Origin: Enterovibrio gelatinilyticus
Lineage (GTDB): Bacteria > Pseudomonadota > Gammaproteobacteria > Enterobacterales > Vibrionaceae
DNA length: 64,000 nt
Direction: 5' to 3'
Assembly (NCBI RefSeq): GCF_028683095.1
Contig: NZ_JAJUBC010000005.1
Coordinates: 1 to 64,000, forward strand
Shown: positions 52,150-61,185 of the stretch, piece after piece
How the letters are laid out: each line of letters starts with the position of its first letter
Numbering within the stretch: the stretch's first letter is position 1
Position numbers and translations under genes: made by a program
The notes under the pieces: generated by a model
Told to the model about the DNA's origin: nothing
Seen by the model: the letters and a program-made list of their open reading frames with translations, nothing else
Database searches by the model: none

Positions 52150-53436
52150 TTACATAACAAATTTCAGCAAGAACAGCGCAGCCAGAACCCAAATACTAAT
52201 AGGTACGTCACGTCCTTTACCGCTAAACGCTTTGATTGCGCAGTAAGAGATAAAGCCCAAACCAATGCCATGTGCAATAGAGTAGGTCAATGGCATCAGC
52301 AAACATACGACAACAACTGGTGCAGCTTCAGTCAGATCACGCCAGTTTACGCTCACCAGACCTGACATCATCAAAATCGCAACGTAGAACAGTGCGCCTG
52401 CGGTAGCGTAAGCCGGAACCATGCCAGCCAGTGGGGCGAAGAACAATGCCAGCAAGAACATACCACCAACCACAACCGCGGTCAGACCGGTACGACCGCC
52501 CGCAGCAACACCTGATACACTTTCAATGTAAGAGGTTGTGTTTGATGTACCCAGAACGGCACCCACAGTCGTTGCTGTACTGTCCGCCAATAGTGCGCGG
52601 TTCAAACGTGGCAGCTTTCCATCTTTGTCCATCAGATCTGCTTTTTGCGCCACACCCACCAAGGTGCCCGCAGTATCAAACAAATCAACAAACAAGAAGG
52701 CGAAAACAACAGAAATCATTGCAACATCAAATGCGCCAGATAAATCCATTTGCATAAAGGTTGGAGCAAGACTTGGCGGCGCCGACATAATGCCGCCGTA
52801 TTGCACGTTACCTGTTCCGACCGCAATCGCAGTAACAATAAGGATGGCAATCATCACCGCGCCTTTAATACCGCGATTAACCAAACCGATGGTTAGGAAG
52901 AAGCCTAGTGCAGCCATCGCAGGGGCAAAAGAAGATAAATCCCCCATTGAAACCAATGTCGCTGGATGCGCAACCACGATGCCGGAGTTTTGCAGCGCAA
53001 TCAGCGCCAAAAACATACCGATACCTGCAGAGATGCCTGTTCGAAGAGAAAGTGGGATAGAGTGAATGATCAACTCTCGAACTTTAAATAGACTCAGTGC
53101 GATAAAGCACAAACCCGACAGGAACACCGCACCCAAAGCAACTTGCCACGAGTAACCCATCTGGAATACGACAGTGTAGGTAAAGAAGGCATTAAGGCCC
53201 ATACCAGGTGCTTGTGCAACAGGGTAATTGGCAACTAATCCCATCACAAAACAACCGATAGCCGCTGCCAAACATGTGGCAACAAACACAGCACCACGAT
53301 CCATGCCTGTTTCAGACAAAATCGCAGGGTTAACAAAGATGATGTAAGCCATTGTCAGGAAGGTGGTAACCCCAGCAATAACTTCGGTGCGTATATCAGT
53401 ACCTTGCTCTTTTAATTTAAAAAGACGCTCAAGCAT
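52150..53436 (-). CDS. NCS2/AzgA-type purine permease
   Basis: 428 residues, about 12-14 membrane segments. The signatures TEVIAGVTTFLTMAYIIFVNP and GMGLNAFFTYTVV place it in the COG2252 (AzgA, PurP/AdeQ, GhxP) branch rather than uracil or xanthine UraA-type carriers. The substrate is likely adenine, guanine or hypoxanthine, moved with protons. Two PurR boxes at 53475-53502 and a CRP-like site at 53548-53563 precede it, and gpt follows 65 nt downstream. Confidence 0.92.
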   Translation of the reverse strand: MLERLFKLKEQGTDIRTEVIAGVTTFLTMAYIIFVNPAILSETGMDRGAVFVATCLAAAIGCFVMGLVANYPVAQAPGMGLNAFFTYTVVFQMGYSWQVALGAVFLSGLCFIALSLFKVRELIIHSIPLSLRTGISAGIGMFLALIALQNSGIVVAHPATLVSMGDLSSFAPAMAALGFFLTIGLVNRGIKGAVMIAILIVTAIAVGTGNVQYGGIMSAPPSLAPTFMQMDLSGAFDVAMISVVFAFLFVDLFDTAGTLVGVAQKADLMDKDGKLPRLNRALLADSTATTVGAVLGTSNTTSYIESVSGVAAGGRTGLTAVVVGGMFLLALFFAPLAGMVPAYATAGALFYVAILMMSGLVSVNWRDLTEAAPVVVVCLLMPLTYSIAHGIGLGFISYCAIKAFSGKGRDVPISIWVLAALFLLKFVM

Positions 53437-53474
53437 GGCTTTCGTTCCTTGGAAAGTATGTGTCTGAAAATATT

Positions 53475-53502
53475 ACGCAAACGTTTGGCTAAACGTTTGC
53501 GT
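53475..53502 (-). promoter_or_regulatory. Two overlapping PurR boxes
   Basis: ACGCAAACGTTTGGCT on the plus strand and ACGCAAACGTTTAGCC on the minus strand overlap by four bases within 28 bp. Each matches the PurR operator core ACGCAAACGTTT. They lie 39 bp upstream of the permease ATG, where bound repressor would block transcription when purines are abundant. Confidence 0.85.
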
Positions 53503-53547
53503 CTGAATTTGACGCGAATATTACTCGCCACTTCACGAAATTTCCAG

Positions 53548-53563
53548 TGTGAATTACATCACT
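53548..53563. promoter_or_regulatory. CRP-like site upstream of the purine permease
   Basis: TGTGAATTACATCACT fits TGTGA-N6-TCACA at 9 of 10 bases, within a wider dyad (CCAGT..ACTGG). It lies about 45 bp upstream of the PurR boxes, a reasonable activator position. Confidence 0.6.
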
Positions 53564-53741
53564 TACTGGTCAATCGGTGGCAGATTAAACGACTTATCGC
53601 CATCCTGACGACATTGCCTGTTTAAGACACAAATTCTAGAGTGATTTATTGATTAATAAACGAACAGCAGCCAAAGCTGTGATCAACGTTGTCTGCTTCA
53701 TCAATAGACTGAGAGGCACTGCAAGAGACGAAAATTGAGAT

Positions 53742-53766
53742 AAAAAAAACGCCACTAAAAGTGGCG
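53742..53766 (-). terminator. Terminator of the orphan small transcript
   Basis: On the minus strand CGCCACT-TTT-AGTGGCG is followed by eight T. No annotated gene ends here on that strand: the nearest upstream minus gene is dinB beyond pepD. It therefore implies a small unit starting between 53767 and pepD. Confidence 0.85.
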
Positions 53767-53847
53767 CCAGATCAAAAATCAAATTCCAAATCGGAACGAA
53801 AATATCTGTTAGAGCGGGGTAATGTATGTATCAAGCAAGGAAATTGG

Positions 53848-53943
53848 TTACTTGCTTTTGTATCCGAACGTCGCCGGATAACGAAAATTCGCGGTGTATA
53901 CGGAACCACGGTTCCAGTATTGGCTAGCAGAACTGCCTTTCAT
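53848..53943 (-). CDS. Possible 31-residue basic, aromatic-rich small protein
   Basis: ATG at 53943, stop TAA at 53848-53850. GAGG lies 8 nt before the ATG (TTTTGAGGTACGACCT). The product begins MKGSSASQYWNRGSVY, with seven aromatic residues of 31 and a net positive charge, no hydrophobic helix and no signal peptide. I do not recognise it. An upstream promoter and a downstream terminator frame it as a single unit of about 340 nt. It could instead be a noncoding RNA with a chance reading frame. Confidence 0.45.
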   Translation of the reverse strand: MKGSSASQYWNRGSVYTANFRYPATFGYKSK

Positions 53944-54085
53944 AGGTCGTACCTCAAAATAATTCGATAGGAATAAATGCAGCTTTAATAAAGCTCGGTT
54001 CCGTGGAGACGAATGATTTCGGGTTTATCCATAAACAAATGAAGCGCACAGCTATGTCTTTGGGCTCACTGCCCATCCAGAAGAC
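53944..54085 (-). ncRNA. Structured 5' leader of the orphan transcript
   Basis: About 140 nt between the predicted start (54085) and the small ATG. It contains GGGC-AGTGA-GCCC (54062-54074), an AGCTTTA/TAAAGCT dyad (53981-53995) and ACGGAACC (53997-54004). The last is perfectly complementary to GGTTCCGT inside the reading frame (53900-53907), which can also pair locally as GGAACC-GT-GGTTCC (53902-53915). The two pairings exclude each other, an arrangement seen in attenuators. Inference only. Confidence 0.35.
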
Positions 54086-54469
54086 GGCGAGATAATAACC
54101 TATTCGTTATTTTATTACAAACAAAAAAGAGATCTAAATCACACTAATACTTAAATAAACCCCATTATGTAATAAAGTTACACATTCACGCCAAGTTATT
54201 GCACTGAGGTAAAGGCATACGCATGGCAAAGTAAGCACTATTGCATGCATTGCCTCTTGAGCGACGCATTCACTGACTCCGCTATATTTGCATCGCATTA
54301 ACAGTCATGAATAGCGCCATATGCGGAGTGACAGCTCAAGATGTAGGCTCTTAGGCCTATCTGCAGCGATATGCTTTTAACAAGGCATACTTTTCCGTTA
54401 CAAATTCTGTTAGGTTAATTGCTTGCAGCACTGCTGCCTTTTTCATTCCATGTTTTCTGGAGATAGCCT
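54086..54469. other. Intergenic region before pepD
   Basis: 384 bp without a supported gene. It carries the predicted promoter of the minus transcript at 54092-54120 and a CRP-like half-site (TCACA at 54139-54143). A short stem GCAGC-ACT-GCTGC with CTTTTT (54425-54443) lies just before pepD and could attenuate or merely insulate it. I could not find a confident pepD promoter. Confidence 0.5.
54092..54120 (-). promoter_or_regulatory. Predicted promoter of the orphan transcript
   Basis: On the minus strand TTGTAA (54120-54115), a 17-nt spacer and TATTAT (54097-54092). A CRP-like sequence with one good half (TGTGA at 54143-54139) lies upstream. The predicted start is near 54085. Confidence 0.45.
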
Positions 54470-55930
54470 GTGTCAGAAATTAGTCAATTGTCGCCACAAC
54501 CTGTGTGGCAGTTTTTCGACAAAATTTGCTCTATTCCTCACCCTTCAAAGCACGAAGATCAACTCGCTCAGTTCATTGTTGATTGGGCAACAGCTGAGGG
54601 GCTGTCGGTTAAACGCGACGACATAGGCAATGTCATCATCAAAAAGCCAGCCACATCAGGCATGGAAAACCGTAAAGGTGTCGTTCTACAAGCACATATA
54701 GATATGGTGCCGCAAAAGAACGAAAACACGGATCACGATTTCACTGTCGATCCTATCCGCCCTTATATCGATGGTGAATGGGTTACTGCGGATGGTACTA
54801 CGCTAGGCGCTGACAATGGCATGGGAATGGCAACCTGTCTTGCTGTCCTTGCCGCGACAGACATCGAGCATGGTCCGCTTGAAGTCCTGTTAACCATCGA
54901 TGAAGAAGCAGGTATGACGGGTGCTTTTGGGCTAAAAGAGGGTTGGTTAGACGGAGAAATCTTGCTAAACACAGATTCTGAGCAAGAAGGCGAAATCTAC
55001 ATGGGTTGTGCGGGCGGTGTGGACACTGCCATCGACTTCACGCTCGAGCGAGAAACACTAGGCGAAGGCTATGTCGGTAAGACTCTTCAAATCAAAGGCT
55101 TAAAAGGCGGACACTCAGGTGTTGATATTCATACCGGTCGCGCCAATGCCAACAAACTTCTCGGTCGCTTTCTTGCTGGGCACGCCGAAGAATTAGGTCT
55201 GCGTCTCCTATCTATTCGCGGTGGTACGCTTCGCAACGCAATTCCACGCGAAGCATTTGCTGACTTGGCCGTACCTACTGAGAACACGGATAAACTGGCT
55301 GCATTGTTTTCGCATTTTGAAGCCTTGCTCCAACAAGAATTGGGCGCCGTGGAAACATCGATTGCTCTTGCAGTGCTGGATCTCAACATTGAAGAACAAG
55401 CACTAACCTCTGACGTGCAAAATCGCATCATTGCTACCATCAACGCTTGTCCCAATGGCGTGATCCGCATGAGTGATGATATAAAAGGGGTGGTAGAAAC
55501 GTCATTGAACCTCGGTGTCATCACCACCGAAGAAAACACCATGACGCTCTTGTGCCTAATCCGTTCGTTAGATGACAGTGGGCGAAGCTATGTAGAGAGC
55601 ATGCTGCGCTCATTGAGCACACTAGCTGGTTCAGAGGTGACATTCTCAGGTGCTTACCCTGGCTGGAAGCCAAACCCAGATTCAGAAATTATGCATGTAT
55701 TCCGTGATACCTATAAAGATATCTACGGTCGCATACCCGATATTATGGTGATTCATGCAGGGTTAGAGTGTGGTTTGTTTAAAGAGCCCTACCCTAACAT
55801 GGACATGATCTCTTTCGGTCCAACCATCAAATTCCCTCACTCCCCCGATGAGAAAGTGAATATCGCGACAGTTGGTCTATTCTGGGAGCAGATGATTGCG
55901 ATGCTGAAAGCCATCCCTGTTAAGGCATAA
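54470..55930 (+). CDS. pepD: Aminoacyl-histidine dipeptidase (peptidase D)
   Basis: 486 residues from GTG 54470, preceded by GGAG. M20-family zinc dipeptidase: LQAHIDMVPQKN (His ligand and catalytic Asp), TLGADNGMGMA (bridging Asp), TIDEEAGMTGAFGL (catalytic Glu-Glu), with the lid domain starting near KGGHSGVDIH. It hydrolyses Xaa-His and other dipeptides in the cytoplasm. Confidence 0.96.
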   Translation: MSEISQLSPQPVWQFFDKICSIPHPSKHEDQLAQFIVDWATAEGLSVKRDDIGNVIIKKPATSGMENRKGVVLQAHIDMVPQKNENTDHDFTVDPIRPYIDGEWVTADGTTLGADNGMGMATCLAVLAATDIEHGPLEVLLTIDEEAGMTGAFGLKEGWLDGEILLNTDSEQEGEIYMGCAGGVDTAIDFTLERETLGEGYVGKTLQIKGLKGGHSGVDIHTGRANANKLLGRFLAGHAEELGLRLLSIRGGTLRNAIPREAFADLAVPTENTDKLAALFSHFEALLQQELGAVETSIALAVLDLNIEEQALTSDVQNRIIATINACPNGVIRMSDDIKGVVETSLNLGVITTEENTMTLLCLIRSLDDSGRSYVESMLRSLSTLAGSEVTFSGAYPGWKPNPDSEIMHVFRDTYKDIYGRIPDIMVIHAGLECGLFKEPYPNMDMISFGPTIKFPHSPDEKVNIATVGLFWEQMIAMLKAIPVKA

Positions 55931-55957
55931 AGGCCAAAGCGAAACCAACAAGATAAT

Positions 55958-55984
55958 AAATGGGCGCGAATATCGCGCCCATTT
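55958..55984. terminator. Bidirectional terminator between pepD and dinB
   Basis: AAATGGGCGCGA-ATA-TCGCGCCCATTT: a 12-bp perfect stem between convergent genes; short T-runs on both sides. Confidence 0.82.
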
Positions 55985-56003
55985 ACCTGCCAAACAAGTC
56001 TCG

Positions 56004-57062
56004 CTACCAATCAAAACTTAGTTGCGTTGCCTTGCTACTATCAACGGTTAACAGCCCGACGGTAAGGCCAATCAGTCGAACACCTCGTCCATTTTTTCGT
56101 GACAATGCTTCAATCATTAGCTCCGAAAATGCGCTTTCATCGTAGCGCCACTGCTTATGTTCGACCGTGGTTTGTTGAAAGTCAGAAAACTTCAGCTTAA
56201 CGCCCTGACGAGCGATCAATAAATCAGGACACACACGTTTCAAACGCGTTTCCATTTCCTCATAAAGCGATTTCATGACGGCTAAGCATTCTTCTTCAGT
56301 CTGAATATCTTCTGGTAAGGTACGCTCAACCCCAACCGATTTACGCACACGGTCTGTTTCAACGTCACGATCATCAATACCTTGGCAGCGGTTCCACAAA
56401 GCATGTCCGAACTTACCAAACCGCTGAAGCAGCATATTGCGATCGCACTGCTGTACGTCCTCACCCTTGAATAGACCAAGCTCATGCAGTTTCGACAAGG
56501 TCACTTTACCCACGCCCGGGATCTTCTCTAACGGAAGCACTTTTACAAAAGCATCTACTTCACTAGGTGTCACAACATACAAGCCATCGGGTTTATTCAG
56601 ATCGGACGCCACCTTAGCGACAAACTTAACCGGGGCAACGCCCGCAGAAGCTGTTAATCCCAATTCATTTTTGATCGACTGGCGGATATCTTCAGCAATT
56701 AAGGTGGCTGAACCTTTAAAAAGTAAGCATTCACTAACATCAAGATAGGCCTCATCAAGAGATAGCGGTTCTATCTTGTCAGTGTATCGGGAAAAAATAG
56801 CGCGTATCTGTACTGAGACGGCCTTATATTTGTTCATATCACCACGAACAACCGTCAAGTTTGGGCAGAGTTTAAGAGCATGGGCGGTTGCCATCGCCGA
56901 GCGCACGCCATATTGGCGAGCCATGTAATTACAGGTGGAAATAACGCCACGGCGTTTTTCTGAGCCGCCAATCGCTAGCGCAATATTTCGCAGTTCCGGG
57001 TTGTCCCGCATCTCTACTGCCGCATAAAAACAATCCATGTCTACGTGGATAATTTTTCTCAT
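56004..57062 (-). CDS. dinB: DNA polymerase IV
   Basis: 352 residues (E. coli 351). Y-family polymerase: HVDMDCFYAAVE (first catalytic Asp), SLDEAYLDV (Asp-Glu pair), helix-hairpin-helix PGVGKVTLSKL. It does error-prone translesion synthesis. The C-terminal QLSFDW resembles a beta-clamp-binding motif. ATG 57062 is preferred; the ATG at 57095 lies inside the LexA box and so cannot be downstream of the start. Confidence 0.96.
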   Translation of the reverse strand: MRKIIHVDMDCFYAAVEMRDNPELRNIALAIGGSEKRRGVISTCNYMARQYGVRSAMATAHALKLCPNLTVVRGDMNKYKAVSVQIRAIFSRYTDKIEPLSLDEAYLDVSECLLFKGSATLIAEDIRQSIKNELGLTASAGVAPVKFVAKVASDLNKPDGLYVVTPSEVDAFVKVLPLEKIPGVGKVTLSKLHELGLFKGEDVQQCDRNMLLQRFGKFGHALWNRCQGIDDRDVETDRVRKSVGVERTLPEDIQTEEECLAVMKSLYEEMETRLKRVCPDLLIARQGVKLKFSDFQQTTVEHKQWRYDESAFSELMIEALSRKNGRGVRLIGLTVGLLTVDSSKATQLSFDW

Positions 57063-57085
57063 TTCATACTTAAATGTGCCCGCAC

Positions 57086-57105
57086 CACTGTTCATAAAAA
57101 CAGTA
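57086..57105 (-). promoter_or_regulatory. LexA (SOS) box upstream of dinB
   Basis: Contains CTGT-N8-ACAG with an A/T-rich centre, the gammaproteobacterial LexA consensus, 24 bp before the dinB ATG. It predicts DNA-damage induction. Confidence 0.88.
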
Positions 57106-57219
57106 TTTCCATATCAAGTCAATCACTCTACGTATTCTTGTATCTCGGCTATTATTAACACTTGAACTACAAACTACTCAATAGACACATTAACGAGACA
57201 TGAGAAGGGGAATATCCTC

Positions 57220-58440
57220 ATGACAAATAACCTCAAAGTGCTTGTTGTCGATGATAGTCCCACGTTCCAAAGTTATGTTTCAGCGCTACTCATCGATGCG
57301 GGCTTCGAACCCATTGTTTTCGGTACACTGGCAGAAACTATGGCGTACTTAGAATCAGAGCCTTCTCTGATTTGCTCTGTTCTTGACTACTGTCTGCCCG
57401 ATGCCCCTAAAGGAGAAGTGATAGACAGTGTGCTCCAATCTGGATATCGAGCCATTGTTTTGACCGGCAATGCAGATAAGAATCTTAGAGAAGAGTTGCT
57501 GAAAAAAGGTATCGTCGATTACATCCTTAAAGACAGCGCAGTGTCTTTAGCATTTTTGGTGCCTTTGCTGAATCGTTTGGTTCAAAACACCAATAAAACT
57601 GCGTTAGTCGTCGATGATTCCCCCGTCATTACGCAATATCTTACTGAACTGTTGGAACGTCAGTATTTGAACGTAGTCACAGCGTCTAACGGACTTGAAG
57701 CACTTGAAGTACTGGAAAACACATGGGAAGTGAATCTCGTTATTACAGACAACGATATGCCTCTGATGAATGGTTTGGAACTCACTCAACATTTGAGATT
57801 GAATAAAACCCGAGACGAACTCGCCATTATTGGACTCTCTGCATCAAACAATCCCGATCTGATTCCCCAATTTCTAAAAGCGGGTGCCAATGATTACCTT
57901 AACAAACCCTTCAACCAAGAAGAGCTATATTGCCGTATACACGCAGTACTCGACATGCAAGACGCCAGCGAACAATTGTATTTCTTAGCCAACCGAGATG
58001 ATCTCACTGGATTGTGGAATCGGAGATATTTCTTTAATTTTACAGACCAAAACCCGGCGCCTTTTAAAAGCATTGCCATGATCGATATTGATCATTTCAA
58101 AATGATCAACGAACAGTTTGGGCATAATGGTGGTGATCATGCGTTAAAGTCGATTGGGCAAATGCTTAACACCGCCTTCTCTTCTGCATTGCCTGCTAGG
58201 TTTGGAGGTGAGGAGTTTGTTGTGCTTTGTACTGGCAACTCTGATGTATTCAATGCCGAACTAGAGGCGTTTCGTAACGAGTTGGAAAACACCACCATTC
58301 ATTACGAAGGCCAGCCTATGCGCCTTACAACCAGCATCGGAGTGGCAAGTGGAGAGCAGTCACTGCCTCAATTACTCAAGAGCGCAGACGACAAGCTATA
58401 TGCAGCCAAAAACAATGGAAGAAATAACATCATCTATTAA
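57220..58440 (+). CDS. REC-REC-GGDEF response regulator (diguanylate cyclase)
   Basis: 406 residues. First receiver about 5-120 with acceptor Asp in VLDYCLPD; second about 125-245 with ITDNDMPLMNG and the conserved LNKPF lysine; GGDEF domain about 270-405 with the active GGEEF in ARFGGEEFVVLC. It should make cyclic di-GMP on phosphorylation. The residues before GGEEF (SALPA) lack the RxxD inhibitory site. No histidine kinase lies alongside, so the partner is elsewhere. Confidence 0.9.
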   Translation: MTNNLKVLVVDDSPTFQSYVSALLIDAGFEPIVFGTLAETMAYLESEPSLICSVLDYCLPDAPKGEVIDSVLQSGYRAIVLTGNADKNLREELLKKGIVDYILKDSAVSLAFLVPLLNRLVQNTNKTALVVDDSPVITQYLTELLERQYLNVVTASNGLEALEVLENTWEVNLVITDNDMPLMNGLELTQHLRLNKTRDELAIIGLSASNNPDLIPQFLKAGANDYLNKPFNQEELYCRIHAVLDMQDASEQLYFLANRDDLTGLWNRRYFFNFTDQNPAPFKSIAMIDIDHFKMINEQFGHNGGDHALKSIGQMLNTAFSSALPARFGGEEFVVLCTGNSDVFNAELEAFRNELENTTIHYEGQPMRLTTSIGVASGEQSLPQLLKSADDKLYAAKNNGRNNIIY

Positions 58441-58466
58441 AAAACCGCCTTTCGGCGGTTTCTTTT
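58441..58466. terminator. Bidirectional terminator between the GGDEF gene and nqrM
   Basis: AAAACCGCC-TTTC-GGCGGTTTCTTTT: a 7-8 bp stem between convergent genes. Confidence 0.85.
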
Positions 58467-58689
58467 AAATGATTTGGTTCTTTTTCCACTCTTCAGCACG
58501 AGCAGCACGAGCTTCTCGCTTTTGCCTCGCATCACAAGGTTCAGGACAGTCGCATTCTTTCTCAATGCCAACCGAACCAAGTCCACCACAGCTACCGCTT
58601 ATGGTTTTACGTTGAACAATGTAGCCGATCGCCATGCCAGCAATCACTAGCAAGAAAACCGAAAACGTTATCAGATACTCAGACATCAT
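58465..58689 (-). CDS. nqrM: NqrM, Na+-NQR maturation protein (DUF539)
   Basis: 74 residues. One N-terminal membrane helix (about 6-26), then four conserved cysteines (SCGG, ECDCPEPC). It is needed to deliver iron to the membrane Fe site of NqrD/NqrE. Translation may start at either of two adjacent ATGs. It is 8 nt downstream of apbE. Confidence 0.94.
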   Translation of the reverse strand: MMSEYLITFSVFLLVIAGMAIGYIVQRKTISGSCGGLGSVGIEKECDCPEPCDARQKREARAARAEEWKKNQII

Positions 58690-58697
58690 TATGACCC

Positions 58698-59714
58698 TTA
58701 ACGTGTTAGATATTTTGTAAACGCATCCGATGCGACTTCTGTAAAACCATTATCGGTCTTTACAATAAAAAATGCTGGGATATTTTCGCGGTTAGCCAGT
58801 GCTAAACCACGATCGGGCCCCATCACCATAAATGCAGTGGAAAGGCCATCAGCCGTCATGGATGATTTATCCAAAACGGTTACCGAGACCAAACGGTGGT
58901 TAATCGGTTTTGCAGTCTTCGGGTCGATAGTGTGTGAATAACGCACACCGTCTTCTTCGAAGTAGTTTCGATAATCGCCAGATGTTGCTACCGCCATATC
59001 GCCGGGTGCGATAATTTCTTGAATGGACTGCTGCTCTTCTCCTGGCTTTTCAATGGCGATTCGCCAAGGGTGACCTTCACCATTCACGCCCTTTAGCTGA
59101 AGTTCACCACCGATTTCAACCAAATAGTTTTGCGCACCGAGTTGCGCTAGATAGTTTGCGACCACATCAACGCCAAATCCTTTAGCGATCGACGACAGAT
59201 CGACATAAAGATCAGGGTTCGTCTTGGTGAGTGAATGAGCCGTTGCACTCAAAAACTCGATACCTGTCATTTGTCTGCGTTCAGCGATCAATTCATCACT
59301 AGGAACACGATCAGGGCGCCCTTCAGGACCAAAGCCCCATAAGTTAACTAAAGGCCCTACCGTCACATCTAGTGCGCCGTCAGACAGCAGATTTAAGCGA
59401 ATGGCTTCGTTTACAACTTTTGCTGTGTCAGCTGATACAGTGAACGCATCACTGTTCTTTTGCTGATTGAAACGGCTTAGTTCAGAGTCCTTGCGGTACG
59501 TCGACATTTGGTCGTTAACGAGCTCTAGGCGCTTATCTATTTCAGCTTGAACATCAACGGTACTTGGCATATCGCCTTTAGATAAATACTTCACAGAATA
59601 GTAAGTACCCATGGTTGACCCCGTAAGGTGAACCTGCTTAGGCGCTTGGTCACATCCGGCCAAGAGAAAAATGCTGCTAACAATAAGACCGAGAGACAAC
59701 AGGAATTTTTTCAT
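58698..59714 (-). CDS. apbE: ApbE, FAD:protein FMN transferase
   Basis: 338 residues. Lipobox LAGC (about 18-21). It attaches FMN covalently to threonines of NqrB and NqrC. MGTYYSVKY, DLSSIAKGFGVD and SHTIDPKTAKPI are family signatures. Downstream of nqrF as in V. cholerae. Confidence 0.96.
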   Translation of the reverse strand: MKKFLLSLGLIVSSIFLLAGCDQAPKQVHLTGSTMGTYYSVKYLSKGDMPSTVDVQAEIDKRLELVNDQMSTYRKDSELSRFNQQKNSDAFTVSADTAKVVNEAIRLNLLSDGALDVTVGPLVNLWGFGPEGRPDRVPSDELIAERRQMTGIEFLSATAHSLTKTNPDLYVDLSSIAKGFGVDVVANYLAQLGAQNYLVEIGGELQLKGVNGEGHPWRIAIEKPGEEQQSIQEIIAPGDMAVATSGDYRNYFEEDGVRYSHTIDPKTAKPINHRLVSVTVLDKSSMTADGLSTAFMVMGPDRGLALANRENIPAFFIVKTDNGFTEVASDAFTKYLTR

Positions 59715-59880
59715 TACTTCATCCGGTTGGTTGAAAATAGAGATTCAGGAACAGCATCAACAAAAGACGCGAACCTGTTTTAATACGAATCGCAGTATGC
59801 ATTTGCTGTGTGATGACAATGCAATAGCGGAGAAATACCCACTGTGATTAGTATCGATGAATTGATGACGATGTAGATGC

Positions 59881-59911
59881 AAAATGGCTGACCCAAAGGC
59901 CAGCCATTTGT
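59881..59911 (-). terminator. Hairpin after nqrF (probable partial terminator)
   Basis: AAATGGCTG / CAGCCATTT with an inner GGCC/GGT extension on the minus strand, followed by a weak TTTTGC tail. It could lower apbE/nqrM expression relative to nqrABCDEF, or mark a separate apbE promoter in 59715-59880. Confidence 0.55.
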
Positions 59912-59930
59912 CTTTTCGACGCAAAGGTAA

Positions 59931-61154
59931 TTAGCCGCCGAAGTCATCCAGAAGGATGTTCTCGTCTTCTACACCAAGGTCTTTCAGCATGCCAATAACT
60001 GCCGCATTCATCATCGGAGGACCACACATGTAGAACTCACAATCTTCTGGGGCATCGTGGTCTTTAAGATAGTTCTCAAACAACACGTTATGGATAAAGC
60101 CAGTGTAACCTTCCCAGTTATCTTCTGGTAGAGGATCTGACAATGCGCAATGCCACTGGAAGTTCGGGTTCTCTGCTTGAAGACCGTCGAAGTCTTCCAC
60201 ATAGAACATCTCACGCTTAGAACGTGCACCATACCAGAAAGACATCTTGCGGCTAGACTTCAAACGCTTAAGCTGATCGAAGATATGCGAACGCATTGGA
60301 GCCATACCAGCACCACCACCTACGAATACCATTTCAGCATCAGTGTCTTTTGCAAAGAACTCACCAAACGGACCAGAAATCGTACACTTATCGCCTTCTT
60401 TCAAAGACCAAATATATGAAGACATAATACCTGGCGCAACATTTGGATTATTTGGTGGCGGCGTAGCAATACGCACGTTCAACATAATAATGCCAAATTC
60501 TTCTGGATAGTTCGCCATTGAGTATGCGCGAATGGTCTCTTCGTTAACCTTAGACTCGTAACGGAATAGGTTAAACTTGTCCCAATCTTCGCGGTACTCT
60601 TCTGGTACGTCATAATCCGCATATTTAACATGGTGAGCAGGTGCTTCGATTTGGATGTAACCACCCGCACGGAAAGGCACTGATTCGCCATCAGGAATTT
60701 GCAGTTTAAGCTCTTTGATGAAAGTGGCTTTGTTATCGTTAGAGATAACTTCACATTCCCACTTTTTAACACCAAAGATTTCTTCCGGCAGCTCAATATC
60801 CATGTCAGTTTTCATTGCAACCTGACACGCTAGACGCTCGCCTTCACGCGCTTCACCCTTGCTAATGTGATCAAGCTCGGTTGGCAGAATATCACCGCCA
60901 CCATCTTTGATCTTCACGCGACACTGACCACAAGAGCCACCGCCACCACAAGCAGAAGAAACGAATACACCAGCGCCAGCAAGTGCACTTAGCAGCTTGC
61001 CACCTGGTTGAGTGGTGATCGCCAAATTGGGATCGCCATTTACAGAGATGATGATGTCACCTGAAGGTACCAGTTTGGATTTGGCGAACAAAATCACCAA
61101 TACCAAAGCCAGTACGATAAGAGTAAACATCACTACACCAAGAATAATGTCCAT
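59931..61154 (-). CDS. nqrF: NqrF, Na+-NQR NADH-oxidising subunit
   Basis: 407 residues. N-terminal membrane helix (about 4-24), 2Fe-2S ferredoxin domain ([12 protein letters not shown] with a fourth Cys in LACQV), FAD-binding domain with RAYSMANYP, and NADH-binding domain with [11 protein letters not shown]. Electron entry site of the pump. Confidence 0.97.
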   Translation of the reverse strand: MDIILGVVMFTLIVLALVLVILFAKSKLVPSGDIIISVNGDPNLAITTQPGGKLLSALAGAGVFVSSACGGGGSCGQCRVKIKDGGGDILPTELDHISKGEAREGERLACQVAMKTDMDIELPEEIFGVKKWECEVISNDNKATFIKELKLQIPDGESVPFRAGGYIQIEAPAHHVKYADYDVPEEYREDWDKFNLFRYESKVNEETIRAYSMANYPEEFGIIMLNVRIATPPPNNPNVAPGIMSSYIWSLKEGDKCTISGPFGEFFAKDTDAEMVFVGGGAGMAPMRSHIFDQLKRLKSSRKMSFWYGARSKREMFYVEDFDGLQAENPNFQWHCALSDPLPEDNWEGYTGFIHNVLFENYLKDHDAPEDCEFYMCGPPMMNAAVIGMLKDLGVEDENILLDDFGG

Positions 61155-61185
61155 TGACTAATCCTTATATCGCGGTTTACCCGAC

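Noticed and set aside
53761-53970. 69-codon plus-strand frame opposite the orphan transcript
   Set aside because: No Shine-Dalgarno or promoter; it lies antisense to the framed small unit and begins within its terminator stem.
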